64,000 nt of DNA from Impatiens glandulifera (GCF_907164915.1 NC_061870.1:22667348-22731347), one strand, 5' to 3'. Numbered from the stretch's first letter, positions 33,578 through 46,461 are shown. The notes: a model not told the origin generated them from the letters alone. Translations and numbers: made by a program.

Positions 33578-34700
33578 TTAGCGTCTCCCTTTTGGTGTCA
33601 GTTTTTCCATATCGTCTATGAATCTTTCCATGAAACCCTAACTCGGTTGACCCAGGACATTAATTTCACGATCCCTTTCCCTTGGTGGAGTAGGATCTCC
33701 ATCAGCGGCATAACCATTACCTCTTCGTAGTCTATGATTAGACTGAGCGCTACATGGAACTTCCGGTTGAGGTGCTTTCAGTTGAGACCGAGAGTTTACT
33801 ACTTGAGTAGTATATTCGGATAACGTCATTCCATCCTCCGCAACCCCAGTTTGTTTATCCTTCTTTCGTTTAACAACCTTAGATTTTTTAGTAACATCAG
33901 CTTATTTAGAAACTTTAGCATTTGTGTTTTCCTCTTGAATTCATCGAGTTGCTTCTTCATATTCTCTCAATTTCTCAGCATCAACAACATTTTAAGATCT
34001 AACCATTTCCATGACTTGAGAGGTAAGGACTTTAATCAAAACATTGGTCTCCGTTTGAACAGTGAGAGATTGATTAAGCATATGAGTGATTTTGCCTAGT
34101 TCCTATCGCAACTCCTACCTTAACCTTATTAGTTATATGCTTTGTTCATTTGAAGACTTAACATACATTCTCTTCATTTGATCCAGTCGATTTTGAATTG
34201 CTTTCTACGGGGAAATCACCTCCAAGACAATATGTCAGATGTCTTGCCTAGTACTTCCTCAGATTCGGATCGAGTTGACACATGGGATACATTGGGGATG
34301 GCTTGAATAGGTCGAGCGTGATGTGATCTAACTTGGATAGACATTTCCAGACGGACCGGTTCTTCAATATTTTCATCCTTATTCTTATGACTATGATCTG
34401 ATACTCCTTTAGACTTAGAAGACTTACCCGATTTAGATTGAGTAGATGTCAGCTTCTTTGCATGTAGAGCTTCAATTTCCCCTTCAATGATTGGTTGTTC
34501 TAGGGGAAGAATTTCATTATCGGTCGTTTTAGGATTCTCGATTTGACGAGGAGACGCAGGACCTTTGCCAGTCGCAAATAAGGGATTGGAGTTTGTTGTG
34601 TCTTGCCTATCCTCGTTTACATCTTCATTAGAGGTTGACCCTAGTAGACAAGATTCTTCTACGTCAGCCTATGTAATTCTCTACCTCTCAGCAATTTGTT
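33578..34700 (-). pseudogene. Unrecognised coiled-coil/basic protein relic of the nested element, unit 2
   Basis: On the minus strand, across several stops, one frame reads from a Ser/Lys-rich stretch (KSGKSSKSKGVSDHSHK) through QNRLDQMKRMYVKSSNE and a predicted helical region (QVMEMVRS, EKLREYEEATR) to a basic KKSKVVKRKKDKQ segment and RRGNGYAADGDPTPPRERD. It ends at TAA 33578 after LTPKGRR. Unit 3 preserves longer open pieces. The position just before a polypurine tract and LTR suggests a 3' ORF of an LTR element (env-like or gag-like). The family is not recognised. Confidence 0.45.
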
Positions 34701-34739
34701 CCCATTCCTGTCTTGACTTTGGAGGTGAGTAAAGTGAAG

Positions 34740-35720
34740 TTTGATTTGGAGTGGGATGAGAATTAATTACATCGATGATGGGAGATGTAGATGAAGATGA
34801 AAAAGATGAATGATATTCTTCAAATGTCTCCCCCTATATATCCGAACAAGAATAGTAAGCCTGGTTTTTGAAGAATATGACATCCATCTTGGTATATATT
34901 CTCTTAGTGATGAGAGAGTAACATCGATATCCTTTTTTAAAGGGTGAATATTCGATGAAAATACATTTGATAGATTTTGGGTCAAATTTACTTCGACCAT
35001 GAGAGTGAATATGAACGAATCAATTAACAACCAAAATTTTTGAGAGGGAGATATGAGGAGACAACTTTAGTAAATGTAAAAGATTTTAAGATGTGTTGAA
35101 TGAGACATTAAAATTGAAGAACTTTTTATGGCATGTGATTTATTAGATATGTGAGAGTGGACACATCATCTCTCCAAAAAGATTTAAGAGCATTTGAAGG
35201 GAAAAGAAGGGAACGTGTAACTTTGAGAATGTGTCGGTTCTTGCATTCAGCTACTACATTTTTTTGTGGAGTGTCAACACATTAACTATGATAAATGACA
35301 TCTTTCTTCGAGAAATTTTTGGAAAGATTATGATAAAATAACAATTTTATATCGTCTGTCTTTATAGTGAGAATTGGATTTTGAAATTGAGTATGAATCA
35401 TTGAATAAAATTGTTGAAAGTTTTCATTGACTTCAAATGTATCTTTCATGAGGAATACCCAAGTTAGATGAGTGTGATTATCAATAAACGTGACAAACCA
35501 ACGTTTCACGTTTATTGTCGTAACTCTCAATGGACCCCTAAACTCACTATGAAACAATGTGAAAGGTTTGGAAACTTTGTATGATAACGAGGAAAATGAG
35601 TGTGGGAATGCTTATCATACTCACAAATTTTACATTGAAACAAGCTAGATTTTTCATTGATAAATAATTTGGGAAAGAGTTTAGCTAGATACATAAATTT
35701 AGGATGACCTAATTTATAAT
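34740..35720 (-). pseudogene. Copia integrase core and linker, unit 2
   Basis: On the minus strand: GPLRVTTINVKRWFVTFID, HTHLTWVFLMKD and NPILTIKTDD match the integrase catalytic core. Degraded CAECKNRH- and FGCxxxxS-type segments follow. At 35030-34767 HPLKKDIDV and a region readable as KMDVIFFKNQAYYS match the post-integrase segment. Beyond it the Copia sequence stops and RT is not present. Confidence 0.85.
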
Positions 35721-35893
35721 GTCATAATATGATTTTGATATTATGATCGGAAAAATAATTGAAAGCAATGGAAGAGAAACAAGGTGGAGGTGAAAGGGAC
35801 CACCATGTATGATGTAGAGACTCAAACATAGTTTAGCACTGTCAATAGTCGTCTAGAACCCGTAACCTAAAATCAGAATGATTTGGTAAAAAA

Positions 35894-36253
35894 TTAGCAT
35901 GACACTTTAAATCCATAAGTTAATCTTTTTACTAATATGAGATTACACTCAAGGTGTGGTACATAAAGGATTGTCTTGAGAAATAATTTCTCCAAAATAT
36001 AAGTTGATCTGATACCAACAATCTTAATTGACGATGCATTGACAGTTTTAATCTCCAAATTATCATAACATGGACGATAATTTAAGAAAATAGATTTATT
36101 TCCAATCATGTGATTATAAACACCTGGATCAATTATCCAATTTACCAAATTTTTATTTAATATGTTAAATTGCATACATTTAAGGAAATTTCCAAATAGT
36201 CCCTTACCAGTTTCACGAGCTACTTCCTTAGATCGTGTGCCGAACATAGTCAA
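35894..36253 (-). pseudogene. Copia protease region, unit 2
   Basis: WIIDPGVYNHMIGNKSIF corresponds to the Copia protease WIIDSGASDHMTG motif with the active-site DSG changed to DPG. LYVPHLECNLILVKRLT matches the following LxVPxLxxNLLSVSKL segment. Confidence 0.88.
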
Positions 36254-36379
36254 ATCAGACGCGCCATTAGTGGACAGAGAGTTGGAAACAAATAAATCCC
36301 AAATATTTTTCTAAGTTAAACCATGTGCTCGCGACTAAATACCATCTCTCTAGATGGAGACAAAGATGATGTTACGATT

Positions 36380-36896
36380 CCTTTTTACGCCTTCTAATTA
36401 GAGGACTTTCCATGGTGAATCTAGTATCGATATTTGAGATTCCCAAACTTTCAACAATGATCACAATATGGAAATTTTCTCGTTTCGAATCGAAACTAGG
36501 GCTTCTACTCACAAGTGCAATAGAATTGTCCAAGCTTTAAAAAATGAAAGTGATTGGTTCATCCACGACGATCGAGGCATTGAGCTTTACCATAAATTGG
36601 AGACAAATCTTTTGTTGATGAATTTTAGAAAATACTTTGTCAACGCTTGACGTGGGTTTCATCACCATAATTCGCGATCGAACAAGTTCAAAGTTTGGAT
36701 TTAATTCAAACAAGTACTTGTAGATGCACCACCATTTTGTATTCTTTCTATGTAGTTCGACGTCTTCATGACATCACCATTTGTTATCCTCATAGTAATC
36801 AACTAGTTGTCACTTTTTGTCAAGAACACTAAAGAACTGTTCTGCATCCATATTGTCACCTTATTTTTTGAACTATGGAGAACTAGCATGGCATTA
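36380..36896 (-). pseudogene. Copia gag, middle and zinc-knuckle part, unit 2
   Basis: On the minus strand: YYEDNKW then HEDVELHRKN, YLFELNPNFELVRSRIMVM and PYCDHC...KFGNLKYRY..HHGK, a degraded CCHC knuckle. It starts exactly where element X ends its upstream side and is continued by the gag N-terminus at 40463-39851, so X lies inside one gag. Confidence 0.8.
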
Positions 36897-37218
36897 TTAA
36901 AGGCTAAAATATCATCAATGTTCAAGGATAAGAGAAGACCAATCACTATCTCTCAAAAGACTTTTTGGTTTTTTCTCAAGAAACTCTTAGTTTCATCTAC
37001 ATGTAAACCGAATAGTCATAATTAAATGTTACTTGTAACATTTCATTTACCATCTTCTTTACTATAAATACTAATACATGTAAATATTAATATTAATTCA
37101 ATAACAATGTAACTCCTTAGAGTTTATCATCTCTCTTATTGTATTCTCTATCTTCTCCATTTATTTTATTCTTCTCTCTATTTATCTTTCCATTTTAATT
37201 ATTTTAACTACATTAACT

Positions 37219-37230
37219 TGGTATCAGAGC
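37219..37230 (+). other. Primer binding site, tRNA-iMet (element X)
   Basis: TGGTATCAGAGC immediately after the first LTR of X in unit 2. A variant stands at 38366-38377. Confidence 0.85.
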
Positions 37231-37294
37231 ATTTATTAGGGTTAACACCTATGATCCTATCAACCTCTTTCAATAGAATTGAGGAGAAACATAC

Positions 37295-37450
37295 ATGAGT
37301 TTTGGATTCTATATTGAATCGTGTTCACGTACAAATAAACAAAATGGTGTCGTCGAATGTAAGATCCACCACCTAAAAGAAATGTGTCTCACTCTTCTTG
37401 TTGATGTCTTTAGGTCTTTATCTTTTGAGATGATGTCATTATACAACCTC
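37295..37450 (+). pseudogene. Copia integrase fragment in X, unit 2
   Basis: Reads ESCSRTNKQNGVVECKIHHL without the stop seen in unit 1. A second copy is at 38457-38610. Confidence 0.72.
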
Positions 37451-39850
37451 ATCTCATCAACATGTTTTTCTCTAAATGTCTCAACCATACATGTTATCTT
37501 TACTTTTGTTACACCCTCTTTATCTTTTAAATTATAAAATCTCTCTCTCAATTATATTTACACTTATATTTTCTCTCATCCACCATCATTTTCTCAATAT
37601 TTTCACATTCACCAATCACATATTATTTAAATCCCATCATTCTAAACATCTTAATCTTCACCACCATCAAACTACTTCCTCTCTTATCATCTCATATTTT
37701 CTACATATGTCCAACTATAAGAGTTGATCACAACTTCAATGTATTTTTTTTACACAGTTAAAAATCGAGAAAATCATTACTGATTGTTATAGTCGATATC
37801 GACTATTAAAAGTCAAGAAAATCATTACCAACTGTGAAAGTTAATGACGAAAGTAAAAGTCGAGAAAATAATTATCGACGGTAAAAGTTGATGTTTACCG
37901 ACAATAAAAGTCGACGCCGACTATAAAAGTTGAGAATCATTACCGATGGTAAAAGTCGAGAAAGTCATTACCGATGGTTAAAGTCGAGAAAATAATTACC
38001 GATTGAAAATTCAATATCAATCATGGGCCCTACATTCGTTCCAAATCATTACTCGGTCTCCCCGTTAATATCATATTATCATATCACTCATCTCTCAAAA
38101 ACTTTTGAATTTTTCTCAAGAGACTTTTGATTTCATCTACATCTAAATCAAAGAGTCATCATTAATGTTACTTGTAACCTTTCATTACTATCTTCTATTC
38201 TTCTATACTATAAATACTAGAACATGTAAATTTTAATATCAATTCAATAACAATGTAACTCCTTAGAGTTTATCATCTCTCTTATTGTATTCTCTACATT
38301 CTCCATTTCATTTTAATTTTCTATCTATTTATCTTTCCATTTCAATTATTTTAACTACTTTAAATTGGCATCAGAGCATTCATTAAGATTAACACCTGCA
38401 ATCCTATCAAACTCTTTCAATCCAAACTCTTTCAATCGGATTGAGGAGAAACATACATGAGTTTTAGATTCTATATTGAATCGTGTTCACGTACGAATAA
38501 ACAAAATGGTGTTGTCGAATGTAAGATTTACCACCTAAAAGAAACGTGTTACATTCTTCTTGTTGATGTCTTTAGGTCTTTATATTTTGAGATGATGTCA
38601 TTCTATAAACTCATCTCATCAACATGTCTTTCTCTAAATGTCTCAACCATACATGTTATCATTACTTTTGTTACACCCTCTTTATCTTTAAAATTATAAA
38701 ATTTCTCTCTCAATTATTTATACACTTATATTTTCTCTCATTCACCATCATTTTCTCATCATTTTCACTTTCACCATTACATATTCTTTAAATCCCATCA
38801 TTCTCAACATCTTAATCTTGACAACCATCAAACTTCTTCCTCTCTAGTCATCTCGCATTTTCTACATATGTCCAACTATAAAAGTTGCCGACTGTTAAAA
38901 GTCGAGAAAATCATTATTGATTGTTAAAGTCGATGTCGACTATTAAAAGTCAATAAAATAATTACCGACTCTAAAAGTCGAGAAAATCATTACCAACTGT
39001 AAAAGTTGAAAAATTCATTACCGAAGGTAAAACTCGAGAAAGTCATTACCGATGGTTAAAATTGAAAATTCGATGTCAACCATGGGCCCTACATTCATCC
39101 TAAATCTTTACTTAGTCTCCCTGAAATCTCTCATCATCAAATACATATTTATTAATAATCAATTGGTTTGAAATCTCTCATCATCAAATACATATTTATT
39201 AATAATCAATTGGTTAATATCATCACCAAAGGACTTGACTCAAATTATTTTGTCTTTGAGGGAAGGTATTAAAGGCTAATATATCATCAATATTCAAGGA
39301 TAAGAAAAGATCAATCACTCATCTCTCAAAAGACTTTTGAGTTTTTCTCAAAAGACTCTTGGTTTCATCTACATGTAAACCGAGAAAATCTTAGGTATAA
39401 CAAGAAATCATTACCGACTGTAAAAGTTGAGAAAATCATTACTAGTGGTAAAAGTCGAGAAAGTCATTACCCATGGTTAAAATCGAGAAAATAATTATCT
39501 ATTGAAAATTCAATGTCAACCATGGGCCCTACATTCATCCCAAATCATTACTTAGTCTCCCTGAAATCTCTCATCATTAAATACATATTTATTGATAATC
39601 AATTGGTTAATATCATCACCAAAAGACTAGTTTCAAATTATAAATTATTTTATCTTTTAGGAAGGTATTAAAGGCTTAACATATCATCAATATTCAAGGA
39701 TAAGGCTTAACATAAATACTAGTACATATATTGTAACTCCTTAGAGTTTATCCTCTCTTATTCTCTACATTCTCAATTTCATTCAAATCAATCTATTTGC
39801 TTATCTTTCCATTTCATTCACTTTAACTCCCCACAACTATGACCTTTCGT

Positions 39851-40463
39851 TTACATAGAGCACTTCCAATGAGAATCGAACTCCTGACATTTTGGTCTTT
39901 TGTCGAATCTTTCTATCGGGCTACTCTGATGGCGTATATTATCACCTTGTTCTAGATGGTAGAGAGTTAATTCTACTTGGATTAATTTAGAAATGTTAAA
40001 AACACAAGAGTATTGGTTTTTAATCGTGTCACAAATTGATTTAGTAGAAGTGTGATTGAGGCAATTTTCTTCAATATTTGTGTTCATAGAGTTGAAAATC
40101 AAAGACATGACTTGGTGATTGTCCTTATTCAAAGCCTCAAACTTTGAGTTCGTGGGGGTTAGAACAAAGTATTAAATTAAATGCTTATTTCATTTACCAT
40201 ATATCAAAATTCGGATTGAATTCGCCCATGCCATGTCATTCTTACCATTCAGTTTATAACAGGTTATGAATGATCCATTAGACGTCCATGAATTGCACAA
40301 CTGATTTTATGGGTTTTTGAGAATGAGCGGTGGAGTATGGAGTAATACTATATTCTTCTTTTGAAGGAAGAACATAGGAGTTATGGCCGTGAGGACCATA
40401 TAACACTAGCGTAGTGGGAGAAGAAGTAGGAAGAGACGACGGAATATCTTTCGATTTTGTCAT
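39851..40463 (-). pseudogene. Copia gag N-terminal part, unit 2
   Basis: The frame begins MTKSKDIPSS at 40463. A shifted frame over about 40275-40215 gives TCYKLNGKNDMAWANSIR, and 40132-39851 gives NKDNHQVMSLIFNSMNTNI...LEQGDN. This order is that of a plant Copia gag start. The distal gag lies beyond element X at 36896. Confidence 0.82.
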
Positions 40464-41741
40464 TGGAAAGATAGAAGTCGATTGTTTGAAAGAGAATGGT
40501 CGGTGAGGTGATCGGAGAAGAGAACATGAATTAGATACTTTGTAAGAAACTATAATATTGAGAATATGAAAATATTATATTATCTTGTATGTATATTAGT
40601 TTACTTTATATACAAGAAATAAATAAACAAAGTTAAAATTGACTAAGTTTGTGAGGTGTGGATCAAAATTGTATCTTATTTTTAAATATATAGGAACCTT
40701 GTTTTAATTGGGCATATTGAATTTAATTTGTTTGCTTAATGTAATATATGTATATATTCTTTTATTTTGTTTTTAGACATAATATTTATATATTGGTTTT
40801 AAATAAGTTACAAATTAAATATTTATAGTTCAAATATTTTTTTTGGTTAAATTAAATTTGTTTTTTTTATTCAATTAGAAGTTTAAAAAACCTATTAATT
40901 TATGGAACACTATCCATTAAATCAAAACTACCTTATAAAATAATATAAGGTAAATGACTTCCACAATATTCCTCATCCTCTTCGGACTACTCCATTGAAT
41001 CAAATAGTTCGTGTTAAATCTCGGACAACACTATCGAATCTTGCTCTTTGTGTTTATCCTCCTTCTTCTAGGACAACCCCATCGAACCAACTACCCATGT
41101 TTCTTCTCGGACAACAATATCGAATCTCATTACTTATTATTTTTCATCCTCCTCAGACAGACCTATCGAATTAAACTACTCGTATTCCTCCTTAGAAAGT
41201 ACCGTTGATTCTCGCTCATCCTGTTTCTTCTCCTCTTTAGACAGTCCCAACGAATCTAATTACTCGTGTTACTCCTCATCCTATTCGGACAACACTATTG
41301 AATTCAACTGCTAGTGTTTTCCATATCCAAGTCAATTTATTAGAAAATCAATATGAATAACAAGTAATGTGACATTCTCAATCTCTTTATCAAACATATT
41401 TGTTAAAAGATAAAGAGATGGTATTGAATGTTATATTGAATTATATATGTTAAAGAAACTAATATAATAATGATATTATCACAATGTTATAATATTGTGA
41501 TTATATTTTACATATATATTCTTCTATTTACGATAACTTCTCACCTCAAATAATATTTGAGTAGTTTGTTTTCCCTTTTTCTTTCGCTTTTCTATTTCTT
41601 GGTTGGAAGCCACTTATGCTTCTCTCGATGGTCTGAACGTGCTCCACATGCAAAGAAGTGCACAATCATGCACTTCATCTTCAACTTTCGTTTGTTTTTT
41701 ATTTTTGTTCTTAGATTTCATACTGCTTTTATTTTGGTTCA
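40464..41741. other. Spacer with Ser-coding repeat, unit 2
   Basis: Repeats the 7365-8636 interval of unit 1, including the degenerate Ser/Asp/Glu repeat (40968-41312) and the small inverted repeats. It then jumps straight into Gypsy gag because of a deletion. Confidence 0.7.
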
Positions 41742-41748
41742 AGTGAAT

Positions 41749-42611
41749 GTTGATGATATCCGAAATGAGGTACTTGAAGCAATACGTGGAGAAGTCCAAG
41801 GCACGATTGATGCCTTCCGAAGGGAAATGATGGGAAGGATCGAAGGCTTGGAGGGACGGATTGGGTGGAATGGAGGAGAGGAACTTTGAGGTGCGACACT
41901 CATCAAATTGATGTTCCCAAACCAACTTCATTCAAAGGCTCAAAGAGCGCAAGGGAAGTGAATGACTTCATATGGAACATGGGGAGGTATTTTAAGGCAT
42001 CCAACATACTTAAGGATCGCATCAAGTTGCAAACGATGCCATTTTTCTTGATAGATATGGCGTTGTTGTGGTGGAGGAGACGTGAAGCCGACATTGAACG
42101 AGGTGCGTTACGAATGGAAACATGGGTGGATTTCAAGACCGAGTTCAAACGTCAATTCTTTCCCAAAAATGCTGATTTCGAAGCTCGAAAGCGTTTAAGC
42201 CAACTCACACACTCCCAATCCATAAAGGAGTATGTGAGGGAGTTCCAAGAGTTGATTATAGAGTTACCTAGTCTCATCGAATAAGAGACCATGTTCACCT
42301 TTGTTAATGGCCTAAAGATGTGGGCGCAGTTAGAACTACAAAGGGCGAAAGTGCAGAACGTCTCAGAGGCAATTACAATTGCAGAAAGGCTGATTGAGCT
42401 TAAAACGTCTGTGGATAGACCAAAATTCAATAAGGACAACAAGGAGAAAGGTGGGGGAGACCTCCAACCCAAGAAGTGGCAACCAAACAACAATCCTAAA
42501 AGGCAAGTCGACGAAACAGGTAAGCCTAGAACTTGTCATATTTGTGGTGCCACCAACCAACTCAAGTTCATGTGTCCTTTCAAAGGGAAGAAAGTTGCGG
42601 CAGTCCAATGA
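41749..42611 (+). pseudogene. Gypsy gag, unit 2
   Basis: Begins inside gag (VNVDDIRNEVLEAI). It retains Arg codons at two places where unit 1 has stops, but shares the TGA near 41887, the TAA near 42284 and the TGA at 42609. The zinc knuckle has the same His-to-Gln change. Confidence 0.88.
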
Positions 42612-42679
42612 GCCGAGTCTTCCGATGATGAAGAAGGGGCTCAACTGGGATCTTTAAGGTTTCTCAATGCTGTTAAGGC

Positions 42680-44330
42680 TAGAGTTGCTGAGCCAATTAA
42701 AGGAACGAAAAAGGGTTCAATGTTTGTTGAGGCGGTGATCGAAGGAAAGCGCGTGAAAGCCCTTGTCGACACTAGGACAACCCACAACTTCATGCGTGAA
42801 GGAGTGACTAAGGCGCTTGGTCTCCACAACAATCAATGATGGGGGACCATCAAGTCCGTGAACACGAAAGCCAAGTCGGTGGCTGGTGAAGCTAAGGAAG
42901 TGAAAATTCAGATCGGAGACTAGAGCGGAAATGTTTCATTTTCGGTAACCCCCCTTGACGATTACGATGTATTACTAGGACTATGATGGTTCGATCAAGT
43001 ACGTGCGTGTATAATTCCCTATTCTGATTTGTTGGTCATCTTGGATCACGAAAAATCTAGTGGCATACCGGTGAGAAGGGAACTAGACAGAATGGGAATG
43101 TTATCGGCTATACAATTTAGCCGAGGCCTCTAGCAAGGTGAATAGACTTTTTCCACTTTTGCTGTGATAAAAGATGAGGACGATTCCAAGGTGGGAGTAG
43201 AAGTGTCCAAAGAAGTCCAAGAAGTGTTGGAGGAGTTCAAAGACACGATGCCTAATGGAACTCCCAAGGAAATTACCTCCAAAACGGGACGTGGACCATA
43301 AAATCGAGTTAGTGACAGACGCATTGCTACCATCTCGCACGCCCTATATAATGGCACCTTCCGAGCTAAAGGAATTGCATAAACAATTGAAATAGTTTCT
43401 TGATGCGGGAATGATCTAGCCATCCAAATCGCCCTACGGTGCTCCGGTGCTAATCCAAAAGAAGCACGATGGGTCATTGAGGATGTGTGTAGATTACCGG
43501 GCATTGAACCAGTTGACCGTTCGAAACAAGTATCCGATCCCGATTGTTGGTGAGTTATTCGATCAACTTGGAGGAGTCAAGTGGTTCTCAAATATCGACT
43601 TACGGTCCAGATAATGGCAAGTGAGGATTGCAAAAGGGGATGAGACTTAGACCACCATGGTTACGAGGTGTGGATCTTATGAATTTCTTGTCATGCATTT
43701 TGGTCTTACGAATGCACCAGCCACATTCTACACCCTTATGAACAAGGTCTTCCACCCTTACTTAGATAAGGTTGTGATAGTTTACCTTGACGATATTGTC
43801 GTATACTCGTCCACCTTGCATGAGCATGTGGACTATTTGAGATTGGTTCTCCAAGCCTTGCGAGAGAATGAGTTATACGCCAAATGGGAGAAGTGCTTGT
43901 TTGCCCAAGATCAAGTGATGTTTCTTTGTCATCGAGTGAAGTCAGGGTGCATTATGATGGATGAGGTCAAGGTCAAAGCCATTAAAGAATGGGAAGCGCC
44001 TAAAACCGTACCTCAACATCGTTCATTCATTGGTTTAGTGAATTACTATCGCAAGTTCGTCACAGGGTACTAAAAAATAGCTGGTCCCTTGACCGACCTT
44101 TTGAAGAAAGATCGATCATGGAGGTGAGATGAAAAGTGTGTGGAAGCCTTCGAGGGACTCAAGGCCAAAGTCACCAAACAACCGGTGTTAGCACTGCTAG
44201 ACCATACCAAAGAGTACGAGGTGCATACCGATGCATCTGACTTTGACATTGGAGGTGTGTTGATGTAAGAGGGACACCCTATTGCATACGAAAGCCGAAA
44301 GTTAAACGATACGGAACGACGATACACGAT
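42680..44330 (+). pseudogene. Gypsy protease, RT and start of RNase H, unit 2
   Basis: The protease site reads ALVDTRTTHNFM. RT keeps [19 protein letters not shown] and YLDDIVVYSS. Additional stops relative to unit 1 include TAG at about 43417 (CAG in unit 1), TAA in SR-stop-WQ near 43612 and TAA near 44071. An extra base near 43257 shifts the frame. Confidence 0.88.
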
Positions 44331-44343
44331 CCATGAGAAAGAT

Positions 44344-45300
44344 ATGACGACAGTTGTGCATTTATTATGTACATGGAGGCACTATTTGCTTGGAAGCAGA
44401 TTCATGGTACATACCAACAACGTAGCCACTAGCTACTTCCAAACGCAAAAGAAGCTAACTCCTAAGCAAGATAAGTGGCAAGAATTCTTAGCCGAGTTTG
44501 ATTACACATTGGAGTACAAGGCGGGAGTTACCAATCGTGTAGCCGACGCTTTAAGCCGCAAGGCGGAGTTGGCCGCCATTAGTCAACCAGTGACCAACAT
44601 AAGGGAACGCATACGGAAGGGCCTAGAGAAGGACCCCAATGCGCTGAGACTCATGGAGTTTGCTCAAAGCGGCAAGACTCAAAGATTTTGGCTCGACGAC
44701 GAATTACTCCTAACTAAAGGAAACCGTGTGTTCGTACCCTTGGGGAAGTTTGCGTCACGACGTCTTGAAGGAGAGTCATTATTCAAAATGGGCGGGTCAC
44801 CCAGGAATGCACGACACCATGGCGTTGATGGAGGAATCATATTATTGGCCCAAAATGTGGGATGATGTGGAAGCTTATGTACGGACTTGTCTTATTTGCC
44901 AACAAGACAAGATCAAACAACATCAACCAGGCGGTTTGCTCCAACCATTACTAGTGTCTGAACATCCATTCGAAAGCATCTCGATGGATTACATCACAAC
45001 ACTACCCAAGTCCGATGGGTACGGGTCGATCATAGCGGTGGTTGATCATTTTTTCAAGTATGGAACTTTTATTCCGGCACCATCCGACGTCACGGCTGTC
45101 GATACAACCAAGTTGTTCTTGAAATACATTGTGAAACATTGAGAAGTACCAAAGACGATCGTCAGCGATAGATATCATCGCTTCACTAGGAAATTTTGGT
45201 CGGAGTTGTTCAAGTTGATGGGCACCAATTTAGCATTCTCAACCAGCTTCCATCCACAAACCGATGAATAGACAAAAAAGGTCAATGCCTTGCTATAATT
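44344..45300 (+). pseudogene. Gypsy RNase H end and integrase, unit 2
   Basis: VADALSRKAELAAI is followed by a frameshift near 44740 and then the integrase zinc region (CLICQQDK), MDYITTLPKSDGYGS and the degraded late core. A private stop lies near 45141 (TGA where unit 1 has TGG). Confidence 0.87.
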
Positions 45301-45517
45301 ATATCTAAGACACTATGTGAGCGCCAACCAAAAGGACTAACGCAGACTTCTGAATACGACATAGTTCTCATATAATTTTCAAAAAAGCGAATCAACTGGG
45401 CGCAGTACGTTCGAACTAGGTTATGTAGGTCAAAGCCCGTCCGCCTATACATTTGCCAAATCCTTAGGAGAGGAGGAAGATCTTGCTCGAGCGTCTTTAG
45501 ATAAGGTCGCCAAGAAG

Positions 45518-46024
45518 ATGAAGAAGTGGGCGAACCTAAAAAGGCGTGCAGTTGAATTCGATGTGGGGAACAAAGTAATGGTGAATTTTTTTCCACAACA
45601 ATTCAAGTCTCTACGATCTGTGCACAAGGGGCTTGTACGTAGATATGAAGGACCATTTATAATCGAGGGGCGCGTGGGAAAGGTCGCATATCGATTGGAG
45701 TTGCCACCCAAACTAAAGATCCATCCGGTATTCCACGTAAGTAAACTTAAACCATTTCACGAGGATACAGAGAATGTAGAGAGGGGACAATCCAATCGAG
45801 CGGCAACGGTCGTCACGACATCCTTCGATAAGGATATCACGGAAATTATATCTCATAAAGTGATTAGAAGAAGGTGTGTACCCCCTTCCATTGAATACTT
45901 TGTACGATGGAAAGATCTTCCCGATGCCGAGAATAGCTGGGAAAAAGAAGACCATTTGTGGCCATTCAAGCAGAAGATCGAAGAATACCGGTCCAAAGTC
46001 GAGCCGAGGGCGGCCACGACTTAG
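45518..46024 (+). pseudogene. Gypsy integrase C-terminus and chromodomain, unit 2 (locally intact)
   Basis: An uninterrupted 168-codon frame holds KVMVNFFPQQFKSL, GPFIIEGRVGKVAYRLELP, KIHPVFHVSKLKPF and an intact chromodomain (EYFVRWKDLPDAENSWEKEDH). It ends at TAG 46022, a few bases before the polypurine tract. Chromodomains of this group are thought to target integration to heterochromatin. It belongs to a dead element. Confidence 0.88.
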
Positions 46025-46035
46025 GTGGGGGAGTA

Positions 46036-46461
46036 TGTCACAGCCCATTTGTGGGAGGGCCCAATCAAGAGGAGTAGAGGTCCATCAAAGTCATGGCCCA
46101 ATTCAAGAAGGGAGAAGAGTGGATGAACAACCAAACAAGACTTAACCAAACCATACTCAATCTTAATGTCTTGTCCACACTCCATCTATTACCAAAACCA
46201 CACTCAATCTATCTCCTTGCCCACACTCAACTTATCCATCATTAATGCATTTAATGCTTTACTTGTAATTTACACAATCTCCTTTAAAAACATGTAGTCA
46301 CACCTTGTAAATAATTGATGTTGAATAAAATTTTATTCTCAAGCTTTGTTTCTCTCTCTAAGTATTCTTGCATTGAGTTTTCTTGTTTCAAAAAGGCTTA
46401 TTAAGTTATAATCTATTCGATCTAACTTAGTGTCACACAGATCTAATTTTATCCCATGACA
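46036..46461 (+). repeat. Gypsy 3' LTR, unit 2
   Basis: Starts TGTCACAGCCC and ends CCCATGACA, followed by TAAGAG as in unit 1. It is closer to the unit 1 3' LTR than to the 5' LTR. Confidence 0.93.

Larger units (their letters stand above)
36897..39835 (+). mobile_element. Composite Copia-derived element X, unit 2
   Basis: A more complete copy than in unit 1. LTR 36897-37217, PBS 37219-37230 (perfect TGGTATCAGAGC), integrase scrap (37295-37450), minisatellite (37755-37990), truncated LTR (about 38079-38364), PBS 38366-38377 (TGGCATCAGAGC), integrase scrap (38457-38610), minisatellite, RNase H end with an internal short duplication (39085-39260), polypurine tract, partial LTR (39268-39385), minisatellite and RNase H end again, then a truncated LTR (39668-39835). 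Confidence 0.75.
41742..46461 (+). mobile_element. Ty3/Gypsy chromovirus, unit 2, 5'-truncated
   Basis: The copy equivalent to 8868-14383 but lacking the 5' LTR, PBS and first part of gag. The join at about 41741 connects sequence matching 8636 to sequence matching 9620, a loss of about 985 bp. The rest is collinear, with a 43-bp deletion in the late integrase near 45420. Confidence 0.93.

Noticed and set aside
36468..36650. Plus-strand ORF with LINE-like wording (THKCNRIVQALKNESDWFIHDD)
   Set aside because: The opposite strand of the same bases encodes Copia gag (FELNPNFELVRSRIM and a CCHC relic) in line with neighbouring gag and protease, so the plus frame is a shadow.
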